A stretch of DNA of 64,000 nt, from NCBI RefSeq assembly GCF_001468035.1, contig NZ_LNZA01000001.1, forward strand, positions 2,334,231 through 2,398,230, given 5' to 3'. This document shows, piece by piece, positions 18,383 through 27,625 of this stretch. The notes under the pieces are model-generated. The model was given only the letters and a program-made list of their open reading frames with translations. It did no database searches and was not told the DNA's origin. Each line of letters opens with the position of its first letter. The first letter of the stretch is position 1. This DNA is from Legionella tucsonensis. Its GTDB lineage: Bacteria > Pseudomonadota > Gammaproteobacteria > Legionellales > Legionellaceae. Both the position numbers and the translations under genes were made by a program.

Positions 18383-19579
18383 TTATGCGTGTTTATCTAA
18401 CGCCAAGGATAATATTGTGGCAACTACAAGCGCTACCGTAATAACAGACAAGGTCTGCTCAAAATTAAAATGCAACTCAAGTAGCTTACCAAGCAGCGGT
18501 TGTTGTATAAGAGCACTCATCATTAAAATCATGTTGGCTGTTGATAATGCTGTACCGTGTAATTCTTTGGTGATACTGTCTTTTACTACTCCGAAAACCA
18601 GAATATAGGCGGCAGAGAAAAAACCAGTGATGAACAATAAACAATAAACAATACCCAGAAAATAAACTTTCCAATAGATCACTAATGAATAAAACAAAAA
18701 TGTTAACAAGGCAAATAATGTCATTACCTTTTGTCTGTTTATCCCGCATTGAACAAGCCAGGCACAAAATGGGCCTCCAATGCCTGATCCAATAAATACG
18801 ACCGACATCATGGTACTCACTGTATACAATGACATTGCTGGATAACGATGAACCAAAAAGGGAACCCCCCACAAATTGGCGATTGCATTAACGATGGAGA
18901 TCATGGCAAATCCATAGAATCCCGCAAACCAGACTTGTGGATTTCGTAGAACTTGTTGCAGTGCTTTACTTAGCGATATCGTTTCTTTTTCTACAGAAAG
19001 AGAGCGATCCTCTGGGTCTTGAATAATAAAAATAACACATAAGGCGACTACAATAGCACAGCAACCAACCAGATACATGGTAATGCGCCACCCCAAATGA
19101 GTAATGAGTGAGGCCATACCAATTTCCCCAAGAGCTACTCCTATCATCGCTAAAGTCTCGGAAATGCCAACCAGCATCGTAAAGTGACGATTGGAAAACC
19201 AAGATGCAGTGACATAAAGCATTCCAACAAAACCAAAAGCACTTCCGCACCCCATGATTAATCGGGAGAGGTAAGCTTGCCAATACTGTTGACTTAATCC
19301 CAAGCCAAATATACCAAGGCATAGCAATATAGATGCCGATATTAAAATTTTACGTGTACCAAATCGATCATAAGCTAATCCAACCGGAATTTGCATGATT
19401 ACATAAGCTAGAAAAAAAGCAGCAGACAGTGAACCCACCTGTGTTTTAGTTAATTGAAAATCCTGACTCCACTTGGCCGCCATCAATCCCGCAGTGGCTT
19501 GGAGAAAAAACTGAAAAAACACAAAAGTGGTAGCCATTCCCCAATTGAGCCATGGCATAAGGTGCTGTCGGTCAAGCAT
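18383..19579 (-). CDS. Major facilitator superfamily transporter
   Basis: A 398-residue inner-membrane protein with about 12 hydrophobic helices and the MFS loop 2-3 motif in GLAYDRFGTRK; AAFFLAYVIMQIPVG precedes it. The overall form resembles the Legionella Pht/anion-cation symporter type of MFS proteins, but substrate cannot be assigned. It is a separate unit from the MscS gene on the same strand (50-bp gap), though co-transcription is possible. Confidence 0.85.
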   Translation of the reverse strand: MLDRQHLMPWLNWGMATTFVFFQFFLQATAGLMAAKWSQDFQLTKTQVGSLSAAFFLAYVIMQIPVGLAYDRFGTRKILISASILLCLGIFGLGLSQQYWQAYLSRLIMGCGSAFGFVGMLYVTASWFSNRHFTMLVGISETLAMIGVALGEIGMASLITHLGWRITMYLVGCCAIVVALCVIFIIQDPEDRSLSVEKETISLSKALQQVLRNPQVWFAGFYGFAMISIVNAIANLWGVPFLVHRYPAMSLYTVSTMMSVVFIGSGIGGPFCAWLVQCGINRQKVMTLFALLTFLFYSLVIYWKVYFLGIVYCLLFITGFFSAAYILVFGVVKDSITKELHGTALSTANMILMMSALIQQPLLGKLLELHFNFEQTLSVITVALVVATILSLALDKHA

Positions 19580-19629
19580 GGTTATTCATCATTAAAGAGG
19601 GACTTATTTTATAACCGTATCCATTTATT

Positions 19630-20712
19630 CTAAGCATTGGACGGTTGTAAGTACAATGTTTGTGTAGGGAACGCACATTCAGCATTATTTTCTGAAATAA
19701 TATCGAGGATTTTCATAAGAATCTCATGTTGTATTATTTGAAATTGGTCCCATTTTGTCATTTTAGAATAAGCAGAGACCATTATATTGAGTGAGGAATG
19801 ACCGAATTCAACTAAACTTACAGTCAATGATTGTGATTTATCGATTTCTTCATGCTCGTGAAGCATTTTTCTTATTTGCTTTGTAATTGTATCTATTTTA
19901 TCCGCATCTTGATAACGAATGCCAATATTGGTTTTAATTCTACGATGTAACATTCGGGATGGATTTTCAACGCTGATTGTTAAAAATATACCATTAGGCA
20001 CATATAATGGCCGCTTATCAAAAGTTCTAATCCGTGTCATCCGCCATCCGATATGCTCAACAATGCCTTCAATATTCTTATCCGGTGAGCGAATCCAATC
20101 CCCTACCTTAAAGGGCCTGTCCATATATATCACCAGACCACCAAAAAAATTTGCAAGGAGGTCTTTGGCAGCCAATGCAACACCAGCTCCACCAATTCCA
20201 CCAAATGCCAGAAGTCCCGCAACAGGAATATTCATAATTTGCATTATCACCAACATACCTGAGATGAATACAGCAATAGTTAAGAGCTGTCCTACAGCAT
20301 GGATCAACGTTTTATCTACATCTTTGCCTTGCTCTGTACAGTTATGAATATAGAGCAATTCAATCTTCCGTATGAAGCGCACCAGAATCCAACACAGAAT
20401 CAAAATGACTCCTGTTTTTCTGATCTCCAGGAGATTGGTTATAAAAAGAAGGCTTTTTTTATGAGTTAAAATAATAGAACAGGCGAAAGATAAACCAAAT
20501 AGCCAGATAAGAAACCCGATTGGTAAACTTAAGGCGCTCAACAAAGCTTTGCCAAATATAACTCTGGTACTCTCTCCCCTATGTGTCAGGTGACGAAGCA
20601 TTCGGGCGACAAGAGCATGCAAAAGACCTGTACTAATAACAGTAATAACAACATAAAAAAACCACATGTTTGTTTTAATAAGATCTTGCACTTGAAAAAT
20701 ATTCCCTTGCAT
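19630..20712 (-). CDS. Mechanosensitive ion channel, MscS family
   Basis: A 360-residue inner-membrane channel that opens under membrane tension to release solutes. There are about four or five N-terminal helices, then the pore helix region GLLAFGGIGGAGVALAAKDLLANFFGG and the beta domain beginning FKVGDWIRSP and continuing IEHIGWRMTRIRTFD. ATG at 20712 has AGGT upstream and is preferred to the GTG one codon earlier. Larger than E. coli MscS (286) because of extra N-terminal helices; YbdG/YnaI-like proteins are comparable. Confidence 0.9.
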   Translation of the reverse strand: MQGNIFQVQDLIKTNMWFFYVVITVISTGLLHALVARMLRHLTHRGESTRVIFGKALLSALSLPIGFLIWLFGLSFACSIILTHKKSLLFITNLLEIRKTGVILILCWILVRFIRKIELLYIHNCTEQGKDVDKTLIHAVGQLLTIAVFISGMLVIMQIMNIPVAGLLAFGGIGGAGVALAAKDLLANFFGGLVIYMDRPFKVGDWIRSPDKNIEGIVEHIGWRMTRIRTFDKRPLYVPNGIFLTISVENPSRMLHRRIKTNIGIRYQDADKIDTITKQIRKMLHEHEEIDKSQSLTVSLVEFGHSSLNIMVSAYSKMTKWDQFQIIQHEILMKILDIISENNAECAFPTQTLYLQPSNA

Positions 20713-21164
20713 CACTTTACCTCATCGATTAAGGGTTAACTATAATACATGAAATTTTTTGAATTTAAAAATACCTATATGAGCATGCAGGGCAAGATCG
20801 TATCATTTTGAGCTCAATTTGAAGTCAGTTCATCATGCAAATCGTGTTATTCCAGCGCAGACGGAAATCCATTCCTCAACGTGGTACATCACTATGTTTG
20901 CCAGATCGATCCCCGACTGAACCCGGATTACACAATTTGGATTAATAAACAAAGCATGCGTTTGCCCTGATGAGAATGAAGATTTGGTTTTTATTTCTCA
21001 TCCCTCAGTTTTAGCTGTTTCTAACACAAGACACTATAATATCATTAAGGGGTTTTCTTTTAATTAATTCAGTAATAACTCTCGTAGAGCTATTTAATTT
21101 TTTTTAAATTCTAACTGTATTAAATTGAAGGATTTTTGTTAAACATTTAACATACACTTTTTTT
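20713..21164. other. Intergenic region between MscS and SelO genes
   Basis: About 450 bp between divergent genes. A degenerate copy of a common bacterial REP-like sequence (TTATTCCAGCGCAGACGG and CCCGACTGAACCCGG) lies around 20848-20935, and the segment before SelO is AT-rich. No reading frame or clear promoter hexamers were seen. Confidence 0.35.
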
Positions 21165-22655
21165 ATGGATTGGCTTGATTTGATTCCTTACATTCATCCG
21201 AGTTCTTATCTCAAATTGCCTGCTAATTTTTACGAGGTGATCGAGCCAACGCCGATCGCAAATCCATATTTAGTTAAATTCAATCACGAACTTGCTTCAT
21301 ATCTTTGTGCCCCGAACGCCTCTTTTGCCAATGAAAAAGAAATTATATCTTTTTATGCCGGAAATCGAGTCCCAGGACATCTTAAAAGTATTGCATTAGC
21401 CTATGCAGGACACCAATTCGGATACTATGTCCCTCTTCTGGGAGATGGGCGCGCCGTGTTACTTGGTGAACTATGCAGTCAAGATGGGAAGCGATGGGAT
21501 ATACAACTCAAAGGTTCGGGAAAAACAATGTTTTCGCGAATGGGTGATGGTAGAGCCCCTCTTTCCGCTGTATTAAGAGAATATCTGATCAGCGAAGCAA
21601 TGCATGGTTTAAATATTCCAACTACCCGCTGCCTGGCTGCCATTGCAAGCCAAGAAAAGATCTATCGCCAGGATGGTCCCGTACCATCAGGCGTATTAAC
21701 CCGAGTTGCATCCAGTAGCCTGCGTGTGGGTTCTTTTGAATATGCCGCTGCCCAAAAAGATAAGCAATTACTCCACTCTCTTGCTTACTATGCTCTTGAA
21801 AGACACTATCCCGAACTTTTACCCAGTGCAAACCCCTATCTTGAGTTGTTTAAAAAAGTTGTGGATCGGCAAGCAAGCCTTATTGCTGAGTGGATAGGCG
21901 TAGGCTTTATTCATGGAGTCATGAATACAGATAATATGACAATATCTGGGGAAACCATCGATTATGGCCCCTGTGCGTTTATGGATGAATTTGACTTTGG
22001 TACTGTATTTAGCTCTATTGATCTTGCAGGTCGTTACGCATTTGGCAATCAAGCCGCTATAGCAAAGTGGAATTTGGCACAATTTAGTCTAAGCCTACTG
22101 CCTTTATTTAAAGATAAGGAAGCACCCCAACAAATACTCGAAGTACTCAACTCATTCACAGAACGCTTCTCTCAATACTGGAATAAAAAAATAAGAAAAA
22201 AGTTAGGTCTTTCTGAGGAAAATACTCACTCTAGTGAACTTATTAACAATTTTTTCATATTATTACAGCAACATAAACCGGATTTTACAAATACCTTTAG
22301 GCTGATGAGTCAAGCCATTGATTGTGAGCGCTCTCAAACCGATTTAATCAATGCACTGGGAAATCAACCTAACAGTGAACAGTGGGTTTCTGACTGGTTA
22401 GTGTGTATTAAACAACAAAATATTGCGATCAACAAAATAAAAACCAAGATGAACCAGGTAAACCCGGCCTATATTCCCAGAAACCACTTAGTTGAAAATG
22501 CAATTAGAAAGTTTATTGAAAACAACGACAGCAGCTTAATGAATAATCTTTTAGCTGTACTAAAAAATCCTTATCACCAACAGAAAAACACTGAATACTT
22601 ACAGTGCTTACCTAAGCCTCACGAACGAGTATATCAAACATTCTGTGGAACTTAA
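21165..22655 (+). CDS. selO: Protein adenylyltransferase SelO (YdiU family)
   Basis: SelO is a pseudokinase-fold enzyme that transfers AMP to Ser, Thr or Tyr of target proteins, linked to oxidative stress. The 496-residue length is normal. Motifs include YAGHQFGYYVPLLGDGRAVLLGE, WDIQLKGSGKTMFSRMGDGRAPL (binding loop and ion-pair region), HGVMNTDNM (catalytic Asp region) and DYGPCAFMDEF (metal-binding Asp). It ends FCGT, with Cys third from the C-terminus where many animal homologues carry selenocysteine, so this is the Cys form. Not in an operon; sodC, another oxidative-stress gene, is nearby but separate. Confidence 0.95.
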   Translation: MDWLDLIPYIHPSSYLKLPANFYEVIEPTPIANPYLVKFNHELASYLCAPNASFANEKEIISFYAGNRVPGHLKSIALAYAGHQFGYYVPLLGDGRAVLLGELCSQDGKRWDIQLKGSGKTMFSRMGDGRAPLSAVLREYLISEAMHGLNIPTTRCLAAIASQEKIYRQDGPVPSGVLTRVASSSLRVGSFEYAAAQKDKQLLHSLAYYALERHYPELLPSANPYLELFKKVVDRQASLIAEWIGVGFIHGVMNTDNMTISGETIDYGPCAFMDEFDFGTVFSSIDLAGRYAFGNQAAIAKWNLAQFSLSLLPLFKDKEAPQQILEVLNSFTERFSQYWNKKIRKKLGLSEENTHSSELINNFFILLQQHKPDFTNTFRLMSQAIDCERSQTDLINALGNQPNSEQWVSDWLVCIKQQNIAINKIKTKMNQVNPAYIPRNHLVENAIRKFIENNDSSLMNNLLAVLKNPYHQQKNTEYLQCLPKPHERVYQTFCGT

Positions 22656-22717
22656 GTTTATTCAACATGAAGCTGAGCGCTATACTGCCCAGGTACAACT
22701 CATAAAACAGCGACCAA

Positions 22718-23242
22718 TTAAAGAGTTTTCTGATAAAGAATTTCTTTTAATAGAGCCCCGCCCTCATAAAATTCTTCTAATTTAGTTGAGCTGGTGGCTT
22801 CAAAACCTAGGGCATCATAGAATTTCCGTGCCTGAATATTGTCTTCGAATACCCATAGAAGTATTTTTTTATATCCCTGATTTGCAAGTTCAGAAATTGC
22901 AGCCAGACATAATTGGGTTCCTAATCCCCTACGCCAGTAATCGGGATGTAAATAAATAGCACTGATCTCCCCCATTGAATTATCTGCACTAAAATCACGA
23001 AAAGGACAAATGCTGGCAAAGCCAACAATTTGATTGTTGATTTCCATGATTAATACTTTAACTTCCCGCTCTATCAAATCGCGCCACTGCTGAGTTCGCT
23101 CTTTTAAGGATAAGTTTTGTAATATAATTTCTGGAATGAAATCTCGATACATCTTTTGCCAGGAACAGATATGAATTTGTGCAATAGCTTCAGCATCGTG
23201 TAATGTAGCTGTTCTGATATTGGACGTTAAATTTTTAATCAT
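22718..23242 (-). CDS. GNAT family N-acetyltransferase
   Basis: A 174-residue acetyl-CoA-dependent acetyltransferase. The start NIRTATLHDAEAIAQIHICSWQKMYRDFIP is typical of the family, the acetyl-CoA loop is seen in LHPDYWRRGLGTQLC (motif A R-x-x-G-x-G), and VFEDNIQARKFYDALGF is motif B. Substrate unknown. A hairpin with GGTCTGTTTCCAT arms lies in its upstream region, shared with the divergent sodC gene. Confidence 0.9.
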   Translation of the reverse strand: MIKNLTSNIRTATLHDAEAIAQIHICSWQKMYRDFIPEIILQNLSLKERTQQWRDLIEREVKVLIMEINNQIVGFASICPFRDFSADNSMGEISAIYLHPDYWRRGLGTQLCLAAISELANQGYKKILLWVFEDNIQARKFYDALGFEATSSTKLEEFYEGGALLKEILYQKTL

Positions 23243-23275
23243 AATAAAAGCCTTAAAGACGTAATAAATTTCTAG

Positions 23276-23328
23276 GGTCTGTTTCCATCTCTACTATCTT
23301 GGCCAAACTAGCGAAATGGAAACAGACC
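23276..23328. repeat. Inverted repeat with 13-bp perfect arms
   Basis: GGTCTGTTTCCAT (23276-23288) and its exact complement (23316-23328) flank a 27-nt centre containing CCAAACTAGCGAA. A related sequence, CTAGCGATATGGAAACAG, occurs at about 40119-40141 between folB and the SPOR-domain gene. The sequence is therefore a dispersed repeat rather than just a terminator; here it lies between the divergent GNAT and sodC genes. Confidence 0.6.
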
Positions 23329-23437
23329 TTATTAACCAATAAATTATTCACGTTCTTTTAAATTCAACATTTAAATAACATATATAAGTGATATGCTATG
23401 TTAGAATGAAAAAATTGTCACTAAAAAGGATTTAATC

Positions 23438-23938
23438 ATGAATAAAATCAAACAAAAAGAACGAATTATTATGGGTGCTGTGACGTTATTTATCGCGTCA
23501 ATAGTCACTGCAGGAACCGTAACAAGTGATCTTTCCACCATAGATGGCACTTCAATAGGAAAAGTCGTTTTTGAAGACAGCAAATACGGTTTACTTATTA
23601 AACCCCAATTGTCTGGACTTCCTGTGGGAATTCGCGGCTTCCACATCCATCAACATCCCGATTGTGGCGATCATGCTAAAAAAGCGGGTGCCCATTTAGA
23701 TCCTGCCAATACTAATAAACATCTTGGTCCATATGGCGAGGGGCATTTAGGTGATTTACCTGTGTTGGTTGTTGATAGTAATGGTGAAGCAAATACTCCT
23801 ACATTAGCACCACGTTTAAAAACTAAAGATATCAAGGGACACGCCATTATGGTTCACGCAGGAGGAGATAATTATAGTGATAATCCAACTTTGGGTGGTG
23901 GTGGCGATCGTATTGCTTGTGGAAAAATTCCTTCTTAA
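23438..23938 (+). CDS. sodC: Periplasmic Cu,Zn superoxide dismutase SodC
   Basis: It dismutates superoxide in the periplasm. The 166-residue precursor starts with a signal-like hydrophobic segment (about residues 12-27). Copper ligands lie in GFHIHQH and MVHAGGD; the bridging and zinc ligands are in [21 protein letters not shown]. The disulfide Cys pair is HPDCGDH and RIACGK, and [10 protein letters not shown] is the second family signature. AAGG precedes the ATG. All metal ligands are present, so it should be active. In Legionella this type of enzyme protects against host superoxide. Confidence 0.95.
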   Translation: MNKIKQKERIIMGAVTLFIASIVTAGTVTSDLSTIDGTSIGKVVFEDSKYGLLIKPQLSGLPVGIRGFHIHQHPDCGDHAKKAGAHLDPANTNKHLGPYGEGHLGDLPVLVVDSNGEANTPTLAPRLKTKDIKGHAIMVHAGGDNYSDNPTLGGGGDRIACGKIPS

Positions 23939-24020
23939 TTAAAAAAGTATACGTTTTCAATCTGGATGCAGCAGAGTCTATGCGGATTATTCTAGTCTAA
24001 ACAATAAAAAGAGAGATGTT

Positions 24021-24506
24021 ATGCCCGGTTTTTTTTCAAAATTAGGATCGACTTGGGATCAATATTATAGTTTGCGAAGCAAATACGCTGAGTTGATTCC
24101 AATTCCAAATCCCTCCTATTTTAAACCAATTCATGATTTACAAGATTTTACTAACTTAATCGTTCGTCCAATCCATAGCCCTATTTGGTTGGGAGTAAAT
24201 GCCCTATTGCTTTTTTTAAAAAGCTTTATTTATCTGATGGCTACTTTATTGTTAACCGTTCCAGCTTTGCTATTAGCAATTTTTGCCCCTAATACAGATA
24301 TCAGTTCCAGTACATGTTCTGCATTTAAAACATGTGCAGCACATACCGTTGTGGATGCAACTATGGGCATTATCGCAGCCTGTGCTGCAGTTGCCTCTAT
24401 TGTTTTTAATCCCATATACTTACTTACTCGATTCATAAGTACTGTTGTTGAACATTTAAATGAAGTAACTGAGTCGTGTTGTGGTTTAACTATTGCCCGA
24501 TTTTAA
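24021..24506 (+). CDS. Hypothetical membrane protein, 161 aa
   Basis: I do not recognise this protein. It has two or three hydrophobic segments (about residues 58-95 and 112-140), and a Cys-rich stretch (SSTCSAFKTCAAHTVVDA and ESCCGL) unusual for a membrane protein. GAGAG precedes the ATG. It stands alone between sodC and the PEBP gene. Confidence 0.6.
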   Translation: MPGFFSKLGSTWDQYYSLRSKYAELIPIPNPSYFKPIHDLQDFTNLIVRPIHSPIWLGVNALLLFLKSFIYLMATLLLTVPALLLAIFAPNTDISSSTCSAFKTCAAHTVVDATMGIIAACAAVASIVFNPIYLLTRFISTVVEHLNEVTESCCGLTIARF

Positions 24507-24602
24507 ATTTCTTCTGTCTAAGATGAAGCAAAGTAGAACCTAAAGGGTCTAACTAAACCTAGGTTTTGCTTTTAGCTTCACCTAAGCTACAACACTTTAT
24601 TT

Positions 24603-25046
24603 TTAAGACGGCTTGCTGTATCTACCAATTAATTCAGTCTGCTCAATAATGTGATTTTGCATTGCAGTCTCTATTTCTTTTTTCGTCGCATGCTCTCCTA
24701 GATTTAATAAGGTATCTAAAGCATAGAGTTTAAAGAAATAACGATGAGTACCACTTGGCGGACAAGGTCCACCATAACCCGTTCTGTTCCAACTATTTCG
24801 TGCACTGATTGCATTCGAAGGAATAGCTCCTGTTTTAAGCTCGTGACAGTCAGCAGGAAGATTAAATAAAATCCAGTGCACCCACAACCCTATTGGCGCA
24901 TCCGGATCATCCATGATTAGAACAAAAGATTGAGTGTTTTTAGGTATGTTTTTCCATATTAATGGCGGGGAATGGTCGACACCATTGCAGGTATATTCTT
25001 TAGGAATAAGCGCATAATGAGTAAACGCAGGGCTCTCTAGTATCAT
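24603..25046 (-). CDS. YbhB/YbcL (Raf kinase inhibitor-like) PEBP protein
   Basis: A 147-residue phosphatidylethanolamine-binding-fold protein of the YbhB/YbcL type. Visible are YTCNGVDHSPPLIW, the ligand-pocket DDPDAPIGLWVHWILFNLP (the D-P-D-A-P and H-W motif), and GYGGPCPPSGTHRYFFKLYALD. All are family signatures. AGGAG precedes the ATG. Function in bacteria is unclear. Convergent with the 161-aa gene. Confidence 0.93.
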   Translation of the reverse strand: MILESPAFTHYALIPKEYTCNGVDHSPPLIWKNIPKNTQSFVLIMDDPDAPIGLWVHWILFNLPADCHELKTGAIPSNAISARNSWNRTGYGGPCPPSGTHRYFFKLYALDTLLNLGEHATKKEIETAMQNHIIEQTELIGRYSKPS

Positions 25047-25136
25047 TGCACACTCCTTGTGATGAGATATTTATTTGCAATTTAGACTATTTTAAAGCAA
25101 AAATACAGGCGGTGTCTTAGAATTTCCAGGATATAT

Positions 25137-25164
25137 CTACCTCTCTCCGTTAAGAGAGAGGTAG
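25137..25164. terminator. Stem-loop downstream of the subtilase gene
   Basis: A perfect hairpin of 11-bp arms (CTACCTCTCTC, loop CGTTAA, complement) lies 9 bp past the stop of the S8 peptidase. No T-tract follows on the minus strand, so it could act as an RNA-stabilising 3' end as well as a terminator. Confidence 0.55.
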
Positions 25165-25172
25165 AAACTGGA

Positions 25173-26852
25173 TTATAAATAACAACCCACTCCATCATAA
25201 CCAATTACATGGCATGACTTGTAAGCACTTTGATCGAGCTGATAACTTACAGAACCATAATAGGCAATAATAGCTCCATTTTTAGTTTGTTCTACATGAG
25301 GTTTTTGAAGGTTTGCCCTAACATCACAAGTGGTATGATTTTGTATCCAAATACTACCCTCTGAAATAACACGAGTTTTGTTAGGAGTGAGTGCATTCTT
25401 TCCACAATCTTTCATTGCTAAACGTTCCATTTTTGGAGCAGAAAAGTGAAGATCATAACCCGCTGCTGCAGCCTTAACCGCATTTTCAGCATCTAAAATT
25501 CCATGTCCGCAAGGTTTTTTACCAACACATGATTTGTTCGCATCATTACTTACTCCAAAATCATGCGTCGTTGTATAAAGTAATTGTTCCACTTGTTCTG
25601 AACTAAGTACTTTTTCACTGGCGGCAATAATCAATCCAGCAACACCAGCAACATGAGGAGTAGCCATACTGGTTCCTTGGTAAAAATCAAAACCCGATCC
25701 ATGATAACCCCCTCCGGGATTCACTGTAGATAAAATACCTCCCCAAGTGCCATAACGCTTGTCTCCCCCTGGAGCTGCTAAAGTAATACTTGGGCCATAA
25801 TTCGAAAAATAGGACCTAAATCCCTCGGGACCAGTAGAAGCAACTTTTATGGTTCCATTACAGATTGCCGGTGCATTAAAATGCTCCCAAACATTATCAT
25901 TTCCTGCTGCGACAACTAATACCGCACCTTTTTTACGTGCAAAAAAGACTGCTTCTTGTAACGCTTGATCACAATAATCAATTTCTTCTTTAGGTCCCTT
26001 GTCCACACCAAAGCTCATATTCAATATCTTAGCGGGATGAATGTTGGTAGGTACTCCAGGAACGTCACCGCCTACAGACCAATAAATGGCGTTAATGACA
26101 GAGCTTTCATAGAACATGCCATTAGCAGCAGGAATTTTTAAAGGAAGAATTTTTAAATCTTCACCCATGCCGCTCATAACACTGCCATAGCCCGCAATAG
26201 TTCCAGCAACATGAGTACCATGGTAGGATCGGGTTTCATCAATTAAGTTATTATTATTTCCCGCAAAATTCCAACCCCATAAATTACCTGCACTATCTTT
26301 TACCAGATTATTGATCAAGCTATCATTTAAAGCGATTCCCGTATCTAAAACTGCAACGACTATTGGTGTTTTAGAAAAGCCAGTAGTATAGGCCCAGGCA
26401 CCATCTCTAACTCCGGGTTTGGATTCCAACATAATCCCTGCAGGGCGGGAAAACTCATCCCACTGACTTTCGTGCGATAATAAATCACCTGTACCCAAAA
26501 TTTCAGGATCAGGAGCGGGTTTAAAATAACTAATTCTGTCTTTAACTGCGTATAAAACTTGGGGATTTTTACGCAAACGTTCCACAATCAAAGATGTAAC
26601 ATCCTGATTATCCCCTTTAACCAAAGTACTGTTTGTTGTGTCTAAAATTAATAAAAACGCACCATTTGCCATAGGATTCAATTCCTTCACAGGCAACTGG
26701 GTTACTTGTTTTATTTGTGACTTTAAAGAGGAAACACTGGTTATTTGTTCTTTATATTTGATTATGACTCGAACTGCATCCTGATGAGGTGAAGCAAAAA
26801 CACCATGTGCCATCGATAAAAAACCTAAACCCAAAATCCCTGATTTAAACAT
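25173..26852 (-). CDS. Secreted subtilisin-family (S8) serine peptidase
   Basis: A 559-residue exported protease. The start has a Sec-like signal (FKSGILGLGFLSMAHGVFA), then a roughly 110-residue propeptide (residues about 25-135, inhibitor I9-like). The catalytic triad is clear: Asp in VAVLDTGI, His in YHGTHVAGTIAG, Ser in QGTSMATPHVAG; the oxyanion Asn is in VVAAGNDN. A C-terminal domain of about 90 residues with four or five Cys follows the catalytic domain. AGGAG precedes the ATG. Probably secreted by the type II system, as other Legionella degradative enzymes are, but that is inference. Confidence 0.95.
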   Translation of the reverse strand: MFKSGILGLGFLSMAHGVFASPHQDAVRVIIKYKEQITSVSSLKSQIKQVTQLPVKELNPMANGAFLLILDTTNSTLVKGDNQDVTSLIVERLRKNPQVLYAVKDRISYFKPAPDPEILGTGDLLSHESQWDEFSRPAGIMLESKPGVRDGAWAYTTGFSKTPIVVAVLDTGIALNDSLINNLVKDSAGNLWGWNFAGNNNNLIDETRSYHGTHVAGTIAGYGSVMSGMGEDLKILPLKIPAANGMFYESSVINAIYWSVGGDVPGVPTNIHPAKILNMSFGVDKGPKEEIDYCDQALQEAVFFARKKGAVLVVAAGNDNVWEHFNAPAICNGTIKVASTGPEGFRSYFSNYGPSITLAAPGGDKRYGTWGGILSTVNPGGGYHGSGFDFYQGTSMATPHVAGVAGLIIAASEKVLSSEQVEQLLYTTTHDFGVSNDANKSCVGKKPCGHGILDAENAVKAAAAGYDLHFSAPKMERLAMKDCGKNALTPNKTRVISEGSIWIQNHTTCDVRANLQKPHVEQTKNGAIIAYYGSVSYQLDQSAYKSCHVIGYDGVGCYL

Positions 26853-27038
26853 GCAACAATCTCCTTATAAAATAAGTCGCAATTCAGTATGCAATAAGAA
26901 ACCGGGCGAAACAAGATCAAACTTATCCCAAAATGTTACTCTCCTATACGTAATGTATTAATCTTAAAAATAGGTTTATTGAAATTCTGTGCACACACTA
27001 TATACTGCACCTATCCCTTTGTTTATATTAAAAAATTT

Positions 27039-27509
27039 ATGATAAACCTACGATATTTTTTTTATAAAAACGTCACTCGTTGCATACGAAAAATACAATC
27101 TTTACTTGGTTTAAAAACTCTTGGTTCTCGTGCCATTATTTTAAATCATCACCATCAGATCCTGTTGGTAAAACATACTTATCAGTCGCATTGGTATCTT
27201 CCAGGTGGGGGTGTAAAAAAAGGTGAGTCCGCTAAAGAAGCCATCATACGTGAATTAAAAGAAGAAGTAGGCATAATTCCAACTGAAGAACCGCAACTAT
27301 TTGGGATTTATTTTCATACTTATATGGGAGTATATGACTATCCGATAATCTTTATTATTAAACGCTTTACCTCAGCAAAAGCCTCTTCTCCTGAAATTGA
27401 ACAAATAGCTTGGTATGATTACAATAAATTACCGGATATGGTGAGTCCAGGAACAAAACGTAGGCTTGATGAGTATTTTGCTCAAAATACAAAATCAGAT
27501 AGATGGTAA
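27039..27509 (+). CDS. NUDIX hydrolase
   Basis: About 156 residues. The Nudix box is complete (GGGVKKGESAKEAIIRELKEEVGI), preceded by HWYLPGG. These enzymes hydrolyse nucleoside diphosphates linked to other groups; the substrate is unknown. A TTG at 26979 would add 20 residues, but ATG 27039 gives a start closer to relatives; neither has a good ribosome binding site. Single gene. Confidence 0.85.
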   Translation: MINLRYFFYKNVTRCIRKIQSLLGLKTLGSRAIILNHHHQILLVKHTYQSHWYLPGGGVKKGESAKEAIIRELKEEVGIIPTEEPQLFGIYFHTYMGVYDYPIIFIIKRFTSAKASSPEIEQIAWYDYNKLPDMVSPGTKRRLDEYFAQNTKSDRW

Positions 27510-27625
27510 AATAATACTAGCCTGAGTGAAACAGTAGGCTAGGCCGTGGTCCAACCTATACGTTTATTTGTAAATACGAGGGTTACACCCTCCTTTCCAA
27601 GAGAGTGTAGGATAGAATTTACAAA

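Noticed and set aside
20840-20940. REP-like sequence as a working element
   Set aside because: Too degenerate for a clear hairpin and only one copy noticed.
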